Shown here piece after piece: positions 1 through 8,933 of a stretch of DNA of 64,000 nt. The stretch is from Streptomyces sp. MMG1533 (GTDB lineage: Bacteria; Actinomycetota; Actinomycetes; Streptomycetales; Streptomycetaceae). Positions within the stretch are counted from its first letter, which is position 1. Each line of letters opens with the position of its first letter. Both the position numbers and the translations under genes were made by a program. The notes below the pieces were generated by a model, which searched no databases, was not told where the DNA came from, and saw nothing but the letters and a program-made list of their open reading frames with translations. Location: positions 256,971-320,970 of the forward strand of contig NZ_LGDG01000001.1 in the NCBI RefSeq assembly GCF_001279775.1, given 5' to 3'.

Positions 1-1788
1 TTCCCGCCGGTCGACACCTACAACGCCCGCTTCAGCGGCGAGGAGATGGACCGCGCCGTCCGCAACTACCGTGAGAAGGGCGGCGGTTCACGCTCCCTCG
101 CACCCTTCGGCTGGGGCGACGGCGGTGGCGGCCCCACCCGCGAGATCATGGAACGGGCGCGCAGGCTCGCCGACCTGGAGGGCTCGCCCAAGGTCGTCAT
201 CGAGCATCCCGACGCGTTCTTCGCCAAGGCCCGCGAGGAGTACCAGGAGGCCCCGGTCTGGAACGGCGAGCTCTACCTGGAGCTCCACCGCGCCACCTAC
301 ACCTCCCAGGCCCGCACCAAGCAGGGCAACCGCCGCAGCGAACACAAGCTGCGCGAGGCCGAGTTGTGGGCGACGACGGCCGCGCTGCACGCGCCGGGCT
401 ACGCCTACCCGTACGAGAAGCTCGACCGGCTGTGGAAGACGGTCCTGCTGCACCAGTTCCACGACATCCTGCCGGGCTCGTCGATCGCCTGGGTGCACCG
501 CGAGGCGGAGGCCGAATACGCGCGGGTGGCCGAGGAGCTGGAGGCGCTGACGGCGGAGGCGGTCGCGGCGCTGGGCGGCGGCGGCACCCGTGTGTTCAAC
601 ACCAGCCCCTACGACCGCGCGGAGGTCGTCCGTACGGCCGACGGGGCACCGGCGTATGTGGAGGTGCCCGCGAGCGGCAGCGCGCCGCTGACCGACGCCG
701 GACCCACGCAGCCGGTGAAGGCGGAGGGGCTGGTCCTCGACAACGGCCTGGTCCGTGTACAGGTTGCGGAAGACGGAACACTGTCTTCTGTATTCGATCT
801 ACGGTCGGGTCGTGAGGTCCTCGCCGGCCCGGGCAACCTGCTCCGCCTGCACACCGACCTCCCGAACTACTGGGACGCCTGGGACATCGACAAGCACTAC
901 AAGAACCGCTACACGGACCTCTTGTCCCCCGACTCCGTCGAGGTCGTCTCGGCCGACCCCCTGCTCGGCGCGATCCGCGTCACGCGGTCCTTCGGCAAGG
1001 GCTCGACGCTCACCCAGACCATCACCGTCCGCGCCGACAGCCCCCGCATCGACTTCGAGACCGAGATCGACTGGCACGAGGCCGAGAAGATCCTCAAGGC
1101 CGGCTTCCCGGTGGACGTACGGGCGGCGCACTCCTCCGCGGAGATCCAGTTCGGCCACGTCCAGCGGCCCACCCACACCAACACCAGCTGGGAGGCGGCC
1201 CGCTTCGAGGTCTCCGGCCACCGCTGGGTGCACATCGGCGAACCCGGCTACGGCGTCGCGGTCATCAACGACTCGACGTACGGCCACGACGTCACCCGCA
1301 CGGTCCGCGAGGACGGCGGTACGACGACCACGGTCGCCCTCAGCCTGGTGCGCGCCCCGCGGATCCCGGACCCCGAGGCCGACCAGGGCAAGCACAGGCT
1401 CACGTACTCCCTCCTCCCGGGCGCCACGATCGGCGACGCGGTCGCCGAGGGCTACGCCCTCAACCTGCCGCTGCGCATCGCGGACGCGGCGGGCGCTCCG
1501 GAGCCGGTGGTGTCCGTGGACGGCGACGGCGTGACCGTCGAGGCGGTCAAGCTCGCCGACGACGAGTCGGGCGACGTGGTCGTGCGGCTGTACGAGTCGC
1601 GCGGCGGTCGTGCCCGGGGCGTGCTGCGCACCGGATTCCCGCTCGCCGGCGCCCAGATCACCGACCTCCTGGAGCGGCCACTGGCGGACGAGGCCGCGGA
1701 GATCGACGGCGACGGGGCGGTCGCGGTCTCGCTGCGCCCCTTCCAGGTTCTGACGCTCCGTCTGCAGCGCGGTACCACCGGCCGGTAA
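1..1788 (+). CDS. Alpha-mannosidase, glycoside hydrolase family 38 (3' part; 5' end outside window)
   Basis: The reading frame is open from base 1, so the gene starts upstream; 595 residues are visible of a family usually around 1000. The segment LLHQFHDILPGSSIAW is the helical-domain motif typical of GH38 enzymes. It is followed by the long beta-sandwich C-terminal region (DNGLVRVQVAEDGTLSSVFD, then HTNTSWEAARFEVSGHRWV). GH38 enzymes release terminal alpha-mannose from N-glycan-type or mannan-derived oligosaccharides by a retaining, metal-dependent mechanism. The catalytic nucleophile region lies upstream and cannot be checked. A strong terminator follows the stop, before a fucosidase gene on the same strand, so the two form a glycan-degradation neighbourhood without being one uninterrupted transcript. 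Confidence 0.9.
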   Translation, partial: FPPVDTYNARFSGEEMDRAVRNYREKGGGSRSLAPFGWGDGGGGPTREIMERARRLADLEGSPKVVIEHPDAFFAKAREEYQEAPVWNGELYLELHRATYTSQARTKQGNRRSEHKLREAELWATTAALHAPGYAYPYEKLDRLWKTVLLHQFHDILPGSSIAWVHREAEAEYARVAEELEALTAEAVAALGGGGTRVFNTSPYDRAEVVRTADGAPAYVEVPASGSAPLTDAGPTQPVKAEGLVLDNGLVRVQVAEDGTLSSVFDLRSGREVLAGPGNLLRLHTDLPNYWDAWDIDKHYKNRYTDLLSPDSVEVVSADPLLGAIRVTRSFGKGSTLTQTITVRADSPRIDFETEIDWHEAEKILKAGFPVDVRAAHSSAEIQFGHVQRPTHTNTSWEAARFEVSGHRWVHIGEPGYGVAVINDSTYGHDVTRTVREDGGTTTTVALSLVRAPRIPDPEADQGKHRLTYSLLPGATIGDAVAEGYALNLPLRIADAAGAPEPVVSVDGDGVTVEAVKLADDESGDVVVRLYESRGGRARGVLRTGFPLAGAQITDLLERPLADEAAEIDGDGAVAVSLRPFQVLTLRLQRGTTGR

Positions 1789-1800
1789 CCACCGGCCCCA

Positions 1801-1834
1801 GGGGCGGGCGCGCTCGCCGCGTCCGCCCCTTTTT
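1801..1834 (+). terminator. Rho-independent terminator after the mannosidase
   Basis: Twelve-base-pair stem (1801-1812 with 1818-1829, one G-T pair), a 5-base loop CTCGC, then TTTTT at 1830-1834. It is the most canonical terminator in the window. It is followed by a short 9-bp tandem repeat, CGCAGTGCC, at about 1836-1862. Confidence 0.85.
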
Positions 1835-1885
1835 CCGCAGTGCCCGCAGTGCCCGCAGCCCCTTGACCTGCCGAGGAGTTCAGCC

Positions 1886-3136
1886 GTGCCCATGCAGCCA
1901 TGGTTCACCGACGCCAAGTTGGGGATCTTCGTCCACTGGGGGATCTACGCCGTCGACGGCGTCCAGGAGTCCTGGTCGTTCTACGACGACATCGTGCCGC
2001 ACGACCGGTACATGTCCCAGCTCGACCGCTTCACCGGCGCCCACTACGACCCCCGCGCCTGGGCCGACCTCTTCGCCCGGGCAGGCGCCAGGTACGCCGT
2101 CCTCACCAGCCGGCACCACGACGGCGTCGCCCTGTGGGACACCGCGTACGGCGACCTCAACCTGGGCCGTGACTACCTCACCGGCTACGCCGACGCCCTG
2201 CGCGAGAAGGGGCTCAAGGTCGGCTTCTACTACTCGCACTCCGACTGGAACCACCCCGACTACGCCACCACCCGCAAGCCGGGCCGCCCGCCGGAGATGG
2301 AGGACAACCGCTACTCCGAGTGCTCGGCCGAGGACGAGGACCTGGCTGCCTGGGAGCGGTTCATCGCCTACCGCGACGGCCAGATCCGAGAACTGGCCTC
2401 CCGCTACCGGCCCGACCTGATGTGGTTCGACGGCGAATGGGACCGCAGCGAGGAGCAATGGCGCATCAAGGAACTCGCCGCGCTCATCCGCTCCTACTCG
2501 CCCGACGTGGTCTTCAACGCCCGCATGCTCAGCGAGGGCGACTACGCCACCCCCGAACAGGGCGCCCCCATCGAACCGCCCGCGGGGCCCTGGGAGCTGT
2601 GCCTGACGATCAACGACTCGTGGGGTTTCCAGCACCACGACCACAACCACAAGTCGCTCGGCCAGCTCATCCGCTACTTCACCGAGACCATCGGCGGGGG
2701 CGGCAACCTCCTCCTCGACGTCGGCCCGATGGAGGACGGCACCATCCCCGAGCCGCAGGTCGAGCGCCTCGAAGGCCTGGGGGAGTGGATCCGCAAGCAC
2801 TCCGAGGCCGTGTACGGGACGACACGAGGGCTGCCGGCCGGGCACCACTACGGACCCAGCACCCTCTCCGCCGACCGCCGCACCCTCTATCTCACCCTGT
2901 ACGACATCCCGCGCGCCGAGATCGGTGTACGCGGCCTGGTCACACCGGTCCGCAGAGTCACCGTCCTCGGTACCGGCACCGAGCTCGCCCACCGCGTGGT
3001 CGGCGGGCTGCACGAGGCCGTCGGCGTGCTGTGGATCGACCCGCCCGCCGCGGCCGACCTGGACCCGCACGCCACGGTCCTCGCGGTCGAGCTGGACGGG
3101 GAGGTGGAGCTGTACCGCGGGTCGGGCCGCTTCTGA
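1886..3136 (+). CDS. Alpha-L-fucosidase, glycoside hydrolase family 29
   Basis: 416 residues from a GTG preceded by GGAG at 7 bases. The N terminus WFTDAKLGIFVHWGIYAVDG is the conserved opening strand of the GH29 barrel. SRHHDGVALWDT (around 70-82) and the nucleophile region LMWFDGEW (around 174-181) follow, then GGGGNLLLDVGPMEDG near 270-285. The enzyme hydrolyses alpha-L-fucosides from glycan termini with retention. No signal peptide is visible, so it probably acts on imported oligosaccharides. Its position after a GH38 mannosidase suggests processing of complex glycans. The C-terminal beta-sandwich is short but present. Confidence 0.9.
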   Translation: MPMQPWFTDAKLGIFVHWGIYAVDGVQESWSFYDDIVPHDRYMSQLDRFTGAHYDPRAWADLFARAGARYAVLTSRHHDGVALWDTAYGDLNLGRDYLTGYADALREKGLKVGFYYSHSDWNHPDYATTRKPGRPPEMEDNRYSECSAEDEDLAAWERFIAYRDGQIRELASRYRPDLMWFDGEWDRSEEQWRIKELAALIRSYSPDVVFNARMLSEGDYATPEQGAPIEPPAGPWELCLTINDSWGFQHHDHNHKSLGQLIRYFTETIGGGGNLLLDVGPMEDGTIPEPQVERLEGLGEWIRKHSEAVYGTTRGLPAGHHYGPSTLSADRRTLYLTLYDIPRAEIGVRGLVTPVRRVTVLGTGTELAHRVVGGLHEAVGVLWIDPPAAADLDPHATVLAVELDGEVELYRGSGRF

Positions 3137-3302
3137 CAGGCTCACCCACGGCGGTTCCCATGAAGAATTAAGAAAACGGTAAAGCGCCTGGTCACGGGCG
3201 GAATTCGCGGTTCCGTGACCACGGTGCTTCGCCTGCGCGACACCTGAAGTTCGCCTGCCGCCTCTGAGATGCGAGCGCACAGCGCGAGAGAAAGGTGTCA
3301 CG

Positions 3303-4181
3303 GTGCGAGACCCGCGTATGTCCGCGATCGGCAAGGGACTGAGGCGTCGGGGGAGGCTGGTGAGGGAGGCGGTGAGCCCGCCGCGCCGGAACCTGGACGC
3401 CGTACCCACGCCCCGCTCCCGCCCCGCCGACGAGCAGTACACCGCCCCGTGCGCCCCGCGCCTGGTGGAGTCGCCGGTGTTCGTGCTGTCCTCGGTGCGC
3501 TCCGGCTCGACGCTGCTCAGGGTGCTGCTGAACAGTCACAGCAGGATCCGCGCCCCGCACGAGATGCATCTGCGCACGCTGCACGTCGAGTTGACCCGCG
3601 ACTTCACCGCGGAGGCCATGAAGGCGCTCGAACTGGACCGGCAGGAGCTGGAGCACGTCCTGTGGGACCGGGTGCTGCACCTCGAACTCGCCCGCAGCAG
3701 CAAGGACGTCATCGTCGACAAGACCCCCGCCAACACCCTCATCTGGCCCCGGCTGCACCGATGTTGGCCCGACGCCCGCTACATCGTCCTGCTGCGCCAC
3801 CCGGGCGCGGTCATCGCGTCCTTGACCAACCGCCGCACGGATCCCGACCACGACGCCATCCGCGCCGAAGTCCTCGACTACGCCGAGAGACTTCAGGAGG
3901 CGAGGCAGAGCCTGGACGCCCACGTGATCACGTACGAGGACCTCACCGCCCACCCGGAGCGCACCACGCGCGGGCTGTGCGACTACCTCGGAGTTCCGTG
4001 GGAGAGCGCCATGCTCGACTACGGCAGCAAGGACCACGGCGCCTTCCGCCCGCAGCTGGGCGACTGGTCCAGCACCATCAGGTCGGGCCGCATCCGGCCC
4101 GCGCGCGCATCCGACCCGGCAGTCGAACTGCCGCCCCGGCTGGGGGAGTTGGCCGGGAAATGGGGCTACCCGGCCGAGTGA
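3303..4181 (+). CDS. Sulfotransferase family protein (PAPS-dependent, P-loop)
   Basis: 292 residues from GTG, with GAGAAAGG 8 bases upstream. Residues 59-72 (VFVLSSVRSGSTLL) form the 5'-phosphosulfate-binding loop, and RHPGAVIASLTNRR (around 163-176) matches the 3'-phosphate-binding region of sulfotransferases. ITYEDLTAHPERT is another common family element. The basic N-terminal tail (1-45) is unusual and of unknown role. The acceptor cannot be inferred. The gene stands alone, with an AT-rich stretch (about 3166-3182) upstream that may hold its promoter, and it converges on an ATP-grasp gene across a shared hairpin. Confidence 0.8.
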   Translation: MRDPRMSAIGKGLRRRGRLVREAVSPPRRNLDAVPTPRSRPADEQYTAPCAPRLVESPVFVLSSVRSGSTLLRVLLNSHSRIRAPHEMHLRTLHVELTRDFTAEAMKALELDRQELEHVLWDRVLHLELARSSKDVIVDKTPANTLIWPRLHRCWPDARYIVLLRHPGAVIASLTNRRTDPDHDAIRAEVLDYAERLQEARQSLDAHVITYEDLTAHPERTTRGLCDYLGVPWESAMLDYGSKDHGAFRPQLGDWSSTIRSGRIRPARASDPAVELPPRLGELAGKWGYPAE

Positions 4182-4235
4182 GCCGACCCCCGTTCCCGGC
4201 CTCGGCCCCGCAGGCGCCGGACTTCGCACCGGTCA

Positions 4236-4272
4236 TCACCCGCGCCGCCGACGCTGCGGCAGGCGCGGGTGA
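4236..4272. terminator. Bidirectional hairpin between convergent genes
   Basis: Arms TCACCCGCGCC (4236-4246) and GGCGCGGGTGA (4262-4272) pair perfectly. They enclose a further GCCG/CGGC inner stem with a bulged A and a 6-base loop. It lies between the sulfotransferase stop and the ATP-grasp stop, as expected of a shared terminator; there is no clear T-tract. Confidence 0.6.
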
Positions 4273-4288
4273 GGGTGCAACCGTGAGG

Positions 4289-5461
4289 CTAGGCCGGCGC
4301 GATGGCCGAAGCAGAGGCAGAAGCGGTCGCAGAAGCCGTGGTGCCGGGCTCCGCGGTGACCGGCTCCGCCGGCTGCGGGGCCGGCGCGGGGACCGCCGGC
4401 AGCGGGTCCTGCAGCTCCGTGCGCTGCTGGGGGATGGACACCGGCCGCAGCTGACGCGGGCCCGAGACCACCGTGTAGTCCTGGCCCAGGAACGGCGGCA
4501 CGATCTCGCCCGGGTCCTCGCCCAGCGCCAACTGCACAGCCGCCCAAGGGGCGTTGACGCCGCACAGGGCCAGCTGGTGCAGTCCGCCGGCCGGGCGCGT
4601 GTTGACGTCCATCAGGACCGGCGTATCGCCGAACATCCGGAACTGGATGTTGGACAGGTAGTGCAGCCCGAAGCCCTCCGCGATCCGCCGCGCCGGCTCC
4701 AGCCACTGCTCGGCGAGCGTGAACCCGCGACGGCGGCCGTTCTTCGTGCGGCCGATGGCCAGCCGGATCCGGTTGTCGGGGCCGGTGAGACAGTCCACCG
4801 ACACCTCCGGCTGCTCCAGCCGCGGCATGACCAGCCAGTCCACCGGCTCCTCGGCCTGCTTCAGCGCTTCCAGCACCAGGTCCAGCGGGACGTACGGGCT
4901 CGGGAAGCCGTTGAGGTGCACGAGCGAGAAGGGGGCGCGCGTGATCACACGGAAGCCCACCCCGCCCGCACCGGAGGCCGGCTTGAAGCATGCCTTGTGG
5001 CCGCCCGCCTCCAACTCCTCGACAGCAACGACGAGTTCGTCCGCGTTCCGTACCCGGTACCAGGGCGGAACCGGTGCGCCGATCGCCTGGACCGCCTCGT
5101 AGGCGATCACCTTGTCGTGGAAGACGGCCACGGCCTCCGGCGGCGGAGCGAGCAGGGCCGTACCGGCCGCCTCGAACTCGGCGCGGTGCGCCACGATCGC
5201 CGACTGGTGCAGCCGGGGCACGAAGACGTCGATGCCGCGCCGCGCGCACTGGTCGAGCGCGTACTCGACGTACGCGGCCGGGGACAGGCCCTCCGGCTCC
5301 AGGTCGGCCGTGTCGGCCGCGGCCAGTACCGGGGAGTCCGCGTCGCCGTGCGTTGCATGGATCTCGACGGCGCGGTCGCTGGGATTTCGCCGCAGCTGAT
5401 CCATGAAGAACACGTTCTCCGCGTACGTGCGGTTGAGCCAGACGCGTACGCGAGAGACCAT
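4289..5461 (-). CDS. ATP-grasp domain protein, carboxylate-amine ligase-like
   Basis: 390 residues. The N-terminal pre-ATP-grasp region (VSRVRVWLNRTYAENVFFMDQL) is followed by an ATP-grasp core. That core includes HDKVIAYEAVQAIGAPVPPWYRV (about 115-137), the glycine loop KPASGAGGVGF (about 160-170) and the metal-binding end NIQFRMFGDTPVLMDVNTRPAGG (about 266-288). ATP-grasp enzymes activate a carboxylate as an acyl phosphate and join it to an amine or thiol. The partner substrate here is unknown. About 55 Ala/Pro/Thr/Ser-rich residues at the C terminus look disordered. The divergent neighbour is a metallophosphoesterase, and no peptide precursor gene is visible nearby. Confidence 0.75.
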   Translation of the reverse strand: MVSRVRVWLNRTYAENVFFMDQLRRNPSDRAVEIHATHGDADSPVLAAADTADLEPEGLSPAAYVEYALDQCARRGIDVFVPRLHQSAIVAHRAEFEAAGTALLAPPPEAVAVFHDKVIAYEAVQAIGAPVPPWYRVRNADELVVAVEELEAGGHKACFKPASGAGGVGFRVITRAPFSLVHLNGFPSPYVPLDLVLEALKQAEEPVDWLVMPRLEQPEVSVDCLTGPDNRIRLAIGRTKNGRRRGFTLAEQWLEPARRIAEGFGLHYLSNIQFRMFGDTPVLMDVNTRPAGGLHQLALCGVNAPWAAVQLALGEDPGEIVPPFLGQDYTVVSGPRQLRPVSIPQQRTELQDPLPAVPAPAPQPAEPVTAEPGTTASATASASASAIAPA

Positions 5462-5736
5462 GCAGGCCGCCTTTCACGGTTCGCGGGCAGGGCGGAGCAC
5501 GCCCGTGCCCGGGCAGGGTGGTTGGAGGGACACCAAACCGCCCCGTGCGAAAGGGCAGTCATGGGCGGGTGGTGTTGGGGCGATCATACGGCTTTGAAGC
5601 GGTGCCGCGTGCAACGTGCGTGTTACGGATTTCCCGATCATGGTTGCGCCGGTGGTGGGGCGCGTGATGAGGGCGTGTCGCCGGGGGCGTCGAAGATCGG
5701 TCGACTCGATCGGACCTTGTCCTCGGGAGGGCGGCT

Positions 5737-6639
5737 GTGTTCTCGTGGTTCTCCTCAGGTGCTCGGAGGGGGCGGGAAGTGACGTCGACGGCCGGCGGTG
5801 CCGGACAACTGCTGGCCATCAGCGATCTGCACATCGGGTACGAGGAGAACCGCGCGCTCGTCGAGAGGATGCGCCCCGACACGGACGAGGACTGGCTCCT
5901 GGTGGCCGGCGACGTCTCGGAGACCGTGTCCGACATCCGCTGGGCCCTGGAGACCCTCGCCGGCCGCTTCCGCAAGGTCGTGTGGGCCCCCGGCAACCAC
6001 GAACTGTGGACCCACCCGAAGGACCCCGTCACCCTGCGCGGAGTCGCCCGCTACGACCACCTCGTCGCCCTGTGCCGGGAACTCGGCGTGACGACACCCG
6101 AGGACCCCTACCCCGTGTGGGAGGGCCCCGGCGGCCCGGTCGTCGTCGCACCGCTGTTCCTGCTGTACGACTACTCCTTCCTGCCGGCCGGCTGCGCGAC
6201 CAAGGAGCAGGGACTGGAGTACGCGCACGGCACGGGCATCGTCTGCAACGACGAGTACCTGCTGCACCCCGACCCGTACCCGTCCCGCGAGGCCTGGTGC
6301 CGGGCCCGGGTCGCCGGGACCGAACGCAGACTCGCCGCCCTGCCCGACGACCTGCCCACGATCCTCGTCAACCACTACCCGCTGGACCGGCACCCCACGG
6401 ACGTCCTGTGGCACCCCGAGTTCGCCATGTGGTGCGGCACCGACCGCACCGCCGACTGGCACCGCAGGTTCCGCGTCGAGACCATGGTCTACGGCCATCT
6501 CCACATTCCCCGGACCACCTGGCACGAGGGCGTCCGCTTCGAGGAGGTCTCGGTGGGATACCCCCGCGAGTGGCGCAAACGACCGGATCCGCCCGGGCGG
6601 CTGCGTCGGATCGTGCCGAGGGAGGCCGGGGCGCGGTGA
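5737..6639 (+). CDS. Metallophosphoesterase (calcineurin-like)
   Basis: 300 residues. All phosphoesterase motifs are present in order: ISDLHIG (about 29-35), VAGDVSE (about 53-59), PGNHE (about 86-90), NHYPLDR (about 209-215) and YGHLH (about 244-248). These residues bind a dinuclear metal centre that hydrolyses phosphomono- or diesters. The GTG at 5737 has GGGAGG 6 bases upstream; an in-frame GTG at 5779 is a second candidate and would remove 14 residues. The stop overlaps the start of the phosphopantetheinyl transferase gene (GTGA), so the two are translationally coupled. The pairing recurs in my knowledge of streptomycete genomes but its function is not established. Confidence 0.85.
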   Translation: MFSWFSSGARRGREVTSTAGGAGQLLAISDLHIGYEENRALVERMRPDTDEDWLLVAGDVSETVSDIRWALETLAGRFRKVVWAPGNHELWTHPKDPVTLRGVARYDHLVALCRELGVTTPEDPYPVWEGPGGPVVVAPLFLLYDYSFLPAGCATKEQGLEYAHGTGIVCNDEYLLHPDPYPSREAWCRARVAGTERRLAALPDDLPTILVNHYPLDRHPTDVLWHPEFAMWCGTDRTADWHRRFRVETMVYGHLHIPRTTWHEGVRFEEVSVGYPREWRKRPDPPGRLRRIVPREAGAR

Positions 6640-7316
6640 TCGAGGAACTGCTGCCGGCCACGGTGGTGGCCGTGGAGGCTTACGGCAACGACGAGCCCGG
6701 GAACGGGGGGCTGTACCCCGAGGAAGAGGCCGTCCTGGCACAGGCGGTGCCCAAGCGGCGCCGCGAGTTCGCCGCCGTACGCACCTGCGCCCGCCGGGCC
6801 ATGGAGAAGCTCGGTGTGCCGCCGCAGCCCGTCCTGCCCGGGGAACGCGGCGCGCCGCGCTGGCCGGCCGGCCTCACCGGCAGCATGACCCACTGCGACG
6901 GATACTGCGCCGCCGCCCTGGTCCGCGCCACCGACCTGGCCTCACTGGGCATCGACGCCGAACCCGACGGCCCGCTCCCGGACGGCGTCCTGCTCTCGGT
7001 GTCCCTGCCCGCCGAGAGGGACCGGCTGCTCCGGCTCGCCCAGGACCGTCCCGGCCCGCACTGGGACCGGCTCCTGTTCAGCGCCAAGGAATCCGTCTAC
7101 AAGGCGTGGTTCCCCCTCACCGGGCAGTGGCTGGACTTCAGCGAGGCCGACATCGAGCTCTCCGTCGACCCCGGCGAGCGGCTGGGCGGCACCCTCCGCG
7201 CCGAACTCCTCGTACCGGGTCCGTCGGTGGGCGGCCGGCGGCTAGGACACTTCGAGGGTCGCTGGACCGCCCGGCGGGGGCTGGTGGCGACGGCGGTCGC
7301 CGTGCCGCACGCCTGA
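6636..7316 (+). CDS. 4'-phosphopantetheinyl transferase, Sfp/EntD type
   Basis: 226 residues starting at the GTG that overlaps the upstream stop by 4 bases, with GAGGGAGG further upstream. GIDAEP (105-110) and SAKESVYKAW (149-158) are the two metal- and CoA-binding motifs; D107, E109, E152 and K156 are in place. The enzyme transfers phosphopantetheine from CoA to acyl or peptidyl carrier proteins, activating fatty-acid, polyketide or nonribosomal-peptide synthases in the cytoplasm. No carrier protein or synthase lies within the window, so it probably acts in trans. Confidence 0.92.
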   Translation: MIEELLPATVVAVEAYGNDEPGNGGLYPEEEAVLAQAVPKRRREFAAVRTCARRAMEKLGVPPQPVLPGERGAPRWPAGLTGSMTHCDGYCAAALVRATDLASLGIDAEPDGPLPDGVLLSVSLPAERDRLLRLAQDRPGPHWDRLLFSAKESVYKAWFPLTGQWLDFSEADIELSVDPGERLGGTLRAELLVPGPSVGGRRLGHFEGRWTARRGLVATAVAVPHA

Positions 7317-7350
7317 CGGCCTTCACGCGGCACGACCGACCCGTCCTGCG

Positions 7351-7590
7351 CTACGCGTCGGGTGGGCACCAGGTGTGCAGCAGCCGGAAGAACGCCTCCT
7401 CGTTGCCCACCAGCCCCGCCCGTGCCAGGGCCTGTTCCGCCTCGGCGAGAACGGCGGGCGGAACCACGGGTGGTCGGGCGGCCTCCGGCGGGCCGGGCGA
7501 CACGTCGAAAGCCGCTCGCACGGTGTGCAGCAGCCGCAGATAGGCCTGTACGGCGGTGCGCTCGCGGTCGGTCAGTACGGCGGTGGGCAT
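7351..7590 (-). CDS. Small conserved-looking protein of unknown function
   Basis: 79 residues, mostly helical, beginning MPTAVLTDRERTAVQAYLRLLHTV and ending FFRLLHTWCPPDA. A good ribosome site (GGGAG about 8 bases upstream of the ATG) supports translation. The protein has a repeated RLLHT element near each end (residues 19-23 and 69-73). I do not recognise a family. It converges on the phosphopantetheinyl transferase gene with only 34 bases between the stops. Confidence 0.6.
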   Translation of the reverse strand: MPTAVLTDRERTAVQAYLRLLHTVRAAFDVSPGPPEAARPPVVPPAVLAEAEQALARAGLVGNEEAFFRLLHTWCPPDA

Positions 7591-7811
7591 CGGGCGGCTC
7601 CCCCATGTCGGCGTCGTCGGTCGTGCGCCCCCGGACGGCGGCGCACTTCCAGCTTGCCGCCCGCCACTGACAATCCGGCTCCGCAGGACGTCGGTTCGCC
7701 CGCTTAGCGGAGGCGAAACCTCCCCGAAATCCCCGGTGGGAATGGGCCCCTACGCTGGAGTGAAGGGCTTTCGGCCGCCAGGCCGCGGCCATGGAAACGG
7801 GAGGCGAGCGC

Positions 7812-8855
7812 GTGGTCGACGCCCCGCGACGTCGCCCCGCGCGCACCGTACGGCTGCGCTCGGTGAGCGACGCAGAACTCGAGTTGCAGTACCGCGTCGT
7901 GCACGGCTACCGCCGGGCCTTCCGCATCGCCGGTGAGGGACCGGTGCTGGTGCTCATCCACGGCATAGGGGACTCCTCGGCGACCTGGGCCGAACTGATC
8001 CCGGATCTCGCCCGCACCCACACCGTGATCGCCCCGGACCTGCTCGGCCACGGCGAATCGGACAAGCCGCGCGCCGACTACTCGGTGGCCGCGTACGCCA
8101 ACGGTGTGCGCGACCTGCTCACCACCCTCGGCATCGAGTCCGCGACCCTCGTCGGACACTCGCTCGGCGGGGGAGTGGCGATGCAGTTCGCCTACCAGTT
8201 CCCCGAGCGCACCGAACGGCTCATCCTGGTCAGCGCGGGCGGCGTGGGCCGCGAGGTCAACCCCGTCCTGCGGATGGTGTCCCTGCCCGGCGCCCACCTC
8301 ATGCTCGCCGGCCTTCGCCTGCCCGGCATGCGCCTCCAAGTGGGCCTCGCGGTCCGCCTGATGAAGCTCCTGGACACCGACCTCGGCCAGGACGCCCCGG
8401 AGTTGCTCACCCTCGTGGACGCGCTGCCCGACGAGACCTCGCGCAACGCCTTCATCCGCACTCTGCGGGCGGTCGTCGACTGGCGCGGGCAGGTCGTGAC
8501 CATGCTCGACCGCTGCTATCTGACCGAGGGCATGCCGACCATGCTGCTGTGGGGCGACCGGGACAGTGTGGTGCCCGTACGGCACGCCTACGGGGCGCAC
8601 GAGGCGATGCCGGGCAGCCGCCTGGAGATCTTCGAGCAAGCCGGCCACTTCCCGTTCCACACCGACCCGGCCCGCTTCGTCGCCCTCGTCGAGGAGTTCA
8701 CCGCGGGTACGGAACCGGCCCACTGGAGCCGCGAGCACTGGCGCGACCTGCTCTGCTCGGGCCGCCCGGGCACCTTGGCCGGCCGCCCGGACACCGCCCG
8801 CAGCCGGGCTGTGGAGCGCGACCTGCGAGAAGCCAGCGAACGCAGCGCGACGTGA
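7812..8855 (+). CDS. Alpha/beta-fold hydrolase
   Basis: 347 residues from the GTG at 7812, which has GGGAGG 7 bases upstream; the ATG at 7791 lies before this site and is less likely. VLVLIHGIGDSSATW is the oxyanion-hole strand. LVGHSLGGGVAMQFAY carries the nucleophilic serine (around residue 120). The acid is in LLWGDRDSVVP and the histidine in EQAGHFPFHTDP. The protein resembles C-C hydrolases and epoxide-hydrolase-like esterases. The substrate is not deducible. The last 60 residues are a basic extension. Confidence 0.82.
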   Translation: MVDAPRRRPARTVRLRSVSDAELELQYRVVHGYRRAFRIAGEGPVLVLIHGIGDSSATWAELIPDLARTHTVIAPDLLGHGESDKPRADYSVAAYANGVRDLLTTLGIESATLVGHSLGGGVAMQFAYQFPERTERLILVSAGGVGREVNPVLRMVSLPGAHLMLAGLRLPGMRLQVGLAVRLMKLLDTDLGQDAPELLTLVDALPDETSRNAFIRTLRAVVDWRGQVVTMLDRCYLTEGMPTMLLWGDRDSVVPVRHAYGAHEAMPGSRLEIFEQAGHFPFHTDPARFVALVEEFTAGTEPAHWSREHWRDLLCSGRPGTLAGRPDTARSRAVERDLREASERSAT

Positions 8856-8933
8856 CGACGGCTCGGTCGCCCAGGGGCGCCGAAGCCCTGGTGCGGGCAG
8901 GTCGGTCTGCTTGACCGGCGCAGGCGAGGGGGT

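Noticed and set aside
3269..5782. An 837-codon frame on the plus strand
   Set aside because: It runs across the sulfotransferase in another frame and antisense to the ATP-grasp gene; Arg/Pro-rich shadow translation.
6636..7316. Biosynthetic gene cluster around the phosphopantetheinyl transferase
   Set aside because: No synthase, carrier protein, tailoring set or exporter is nearby; a lone PPTase does not define a cluster.
7791..7811. ATG start of the alpha/beta hydrolase gene
   Set aside because: The ribosome site GGGAGG falls after this ATG and fits the GTG at 7812.
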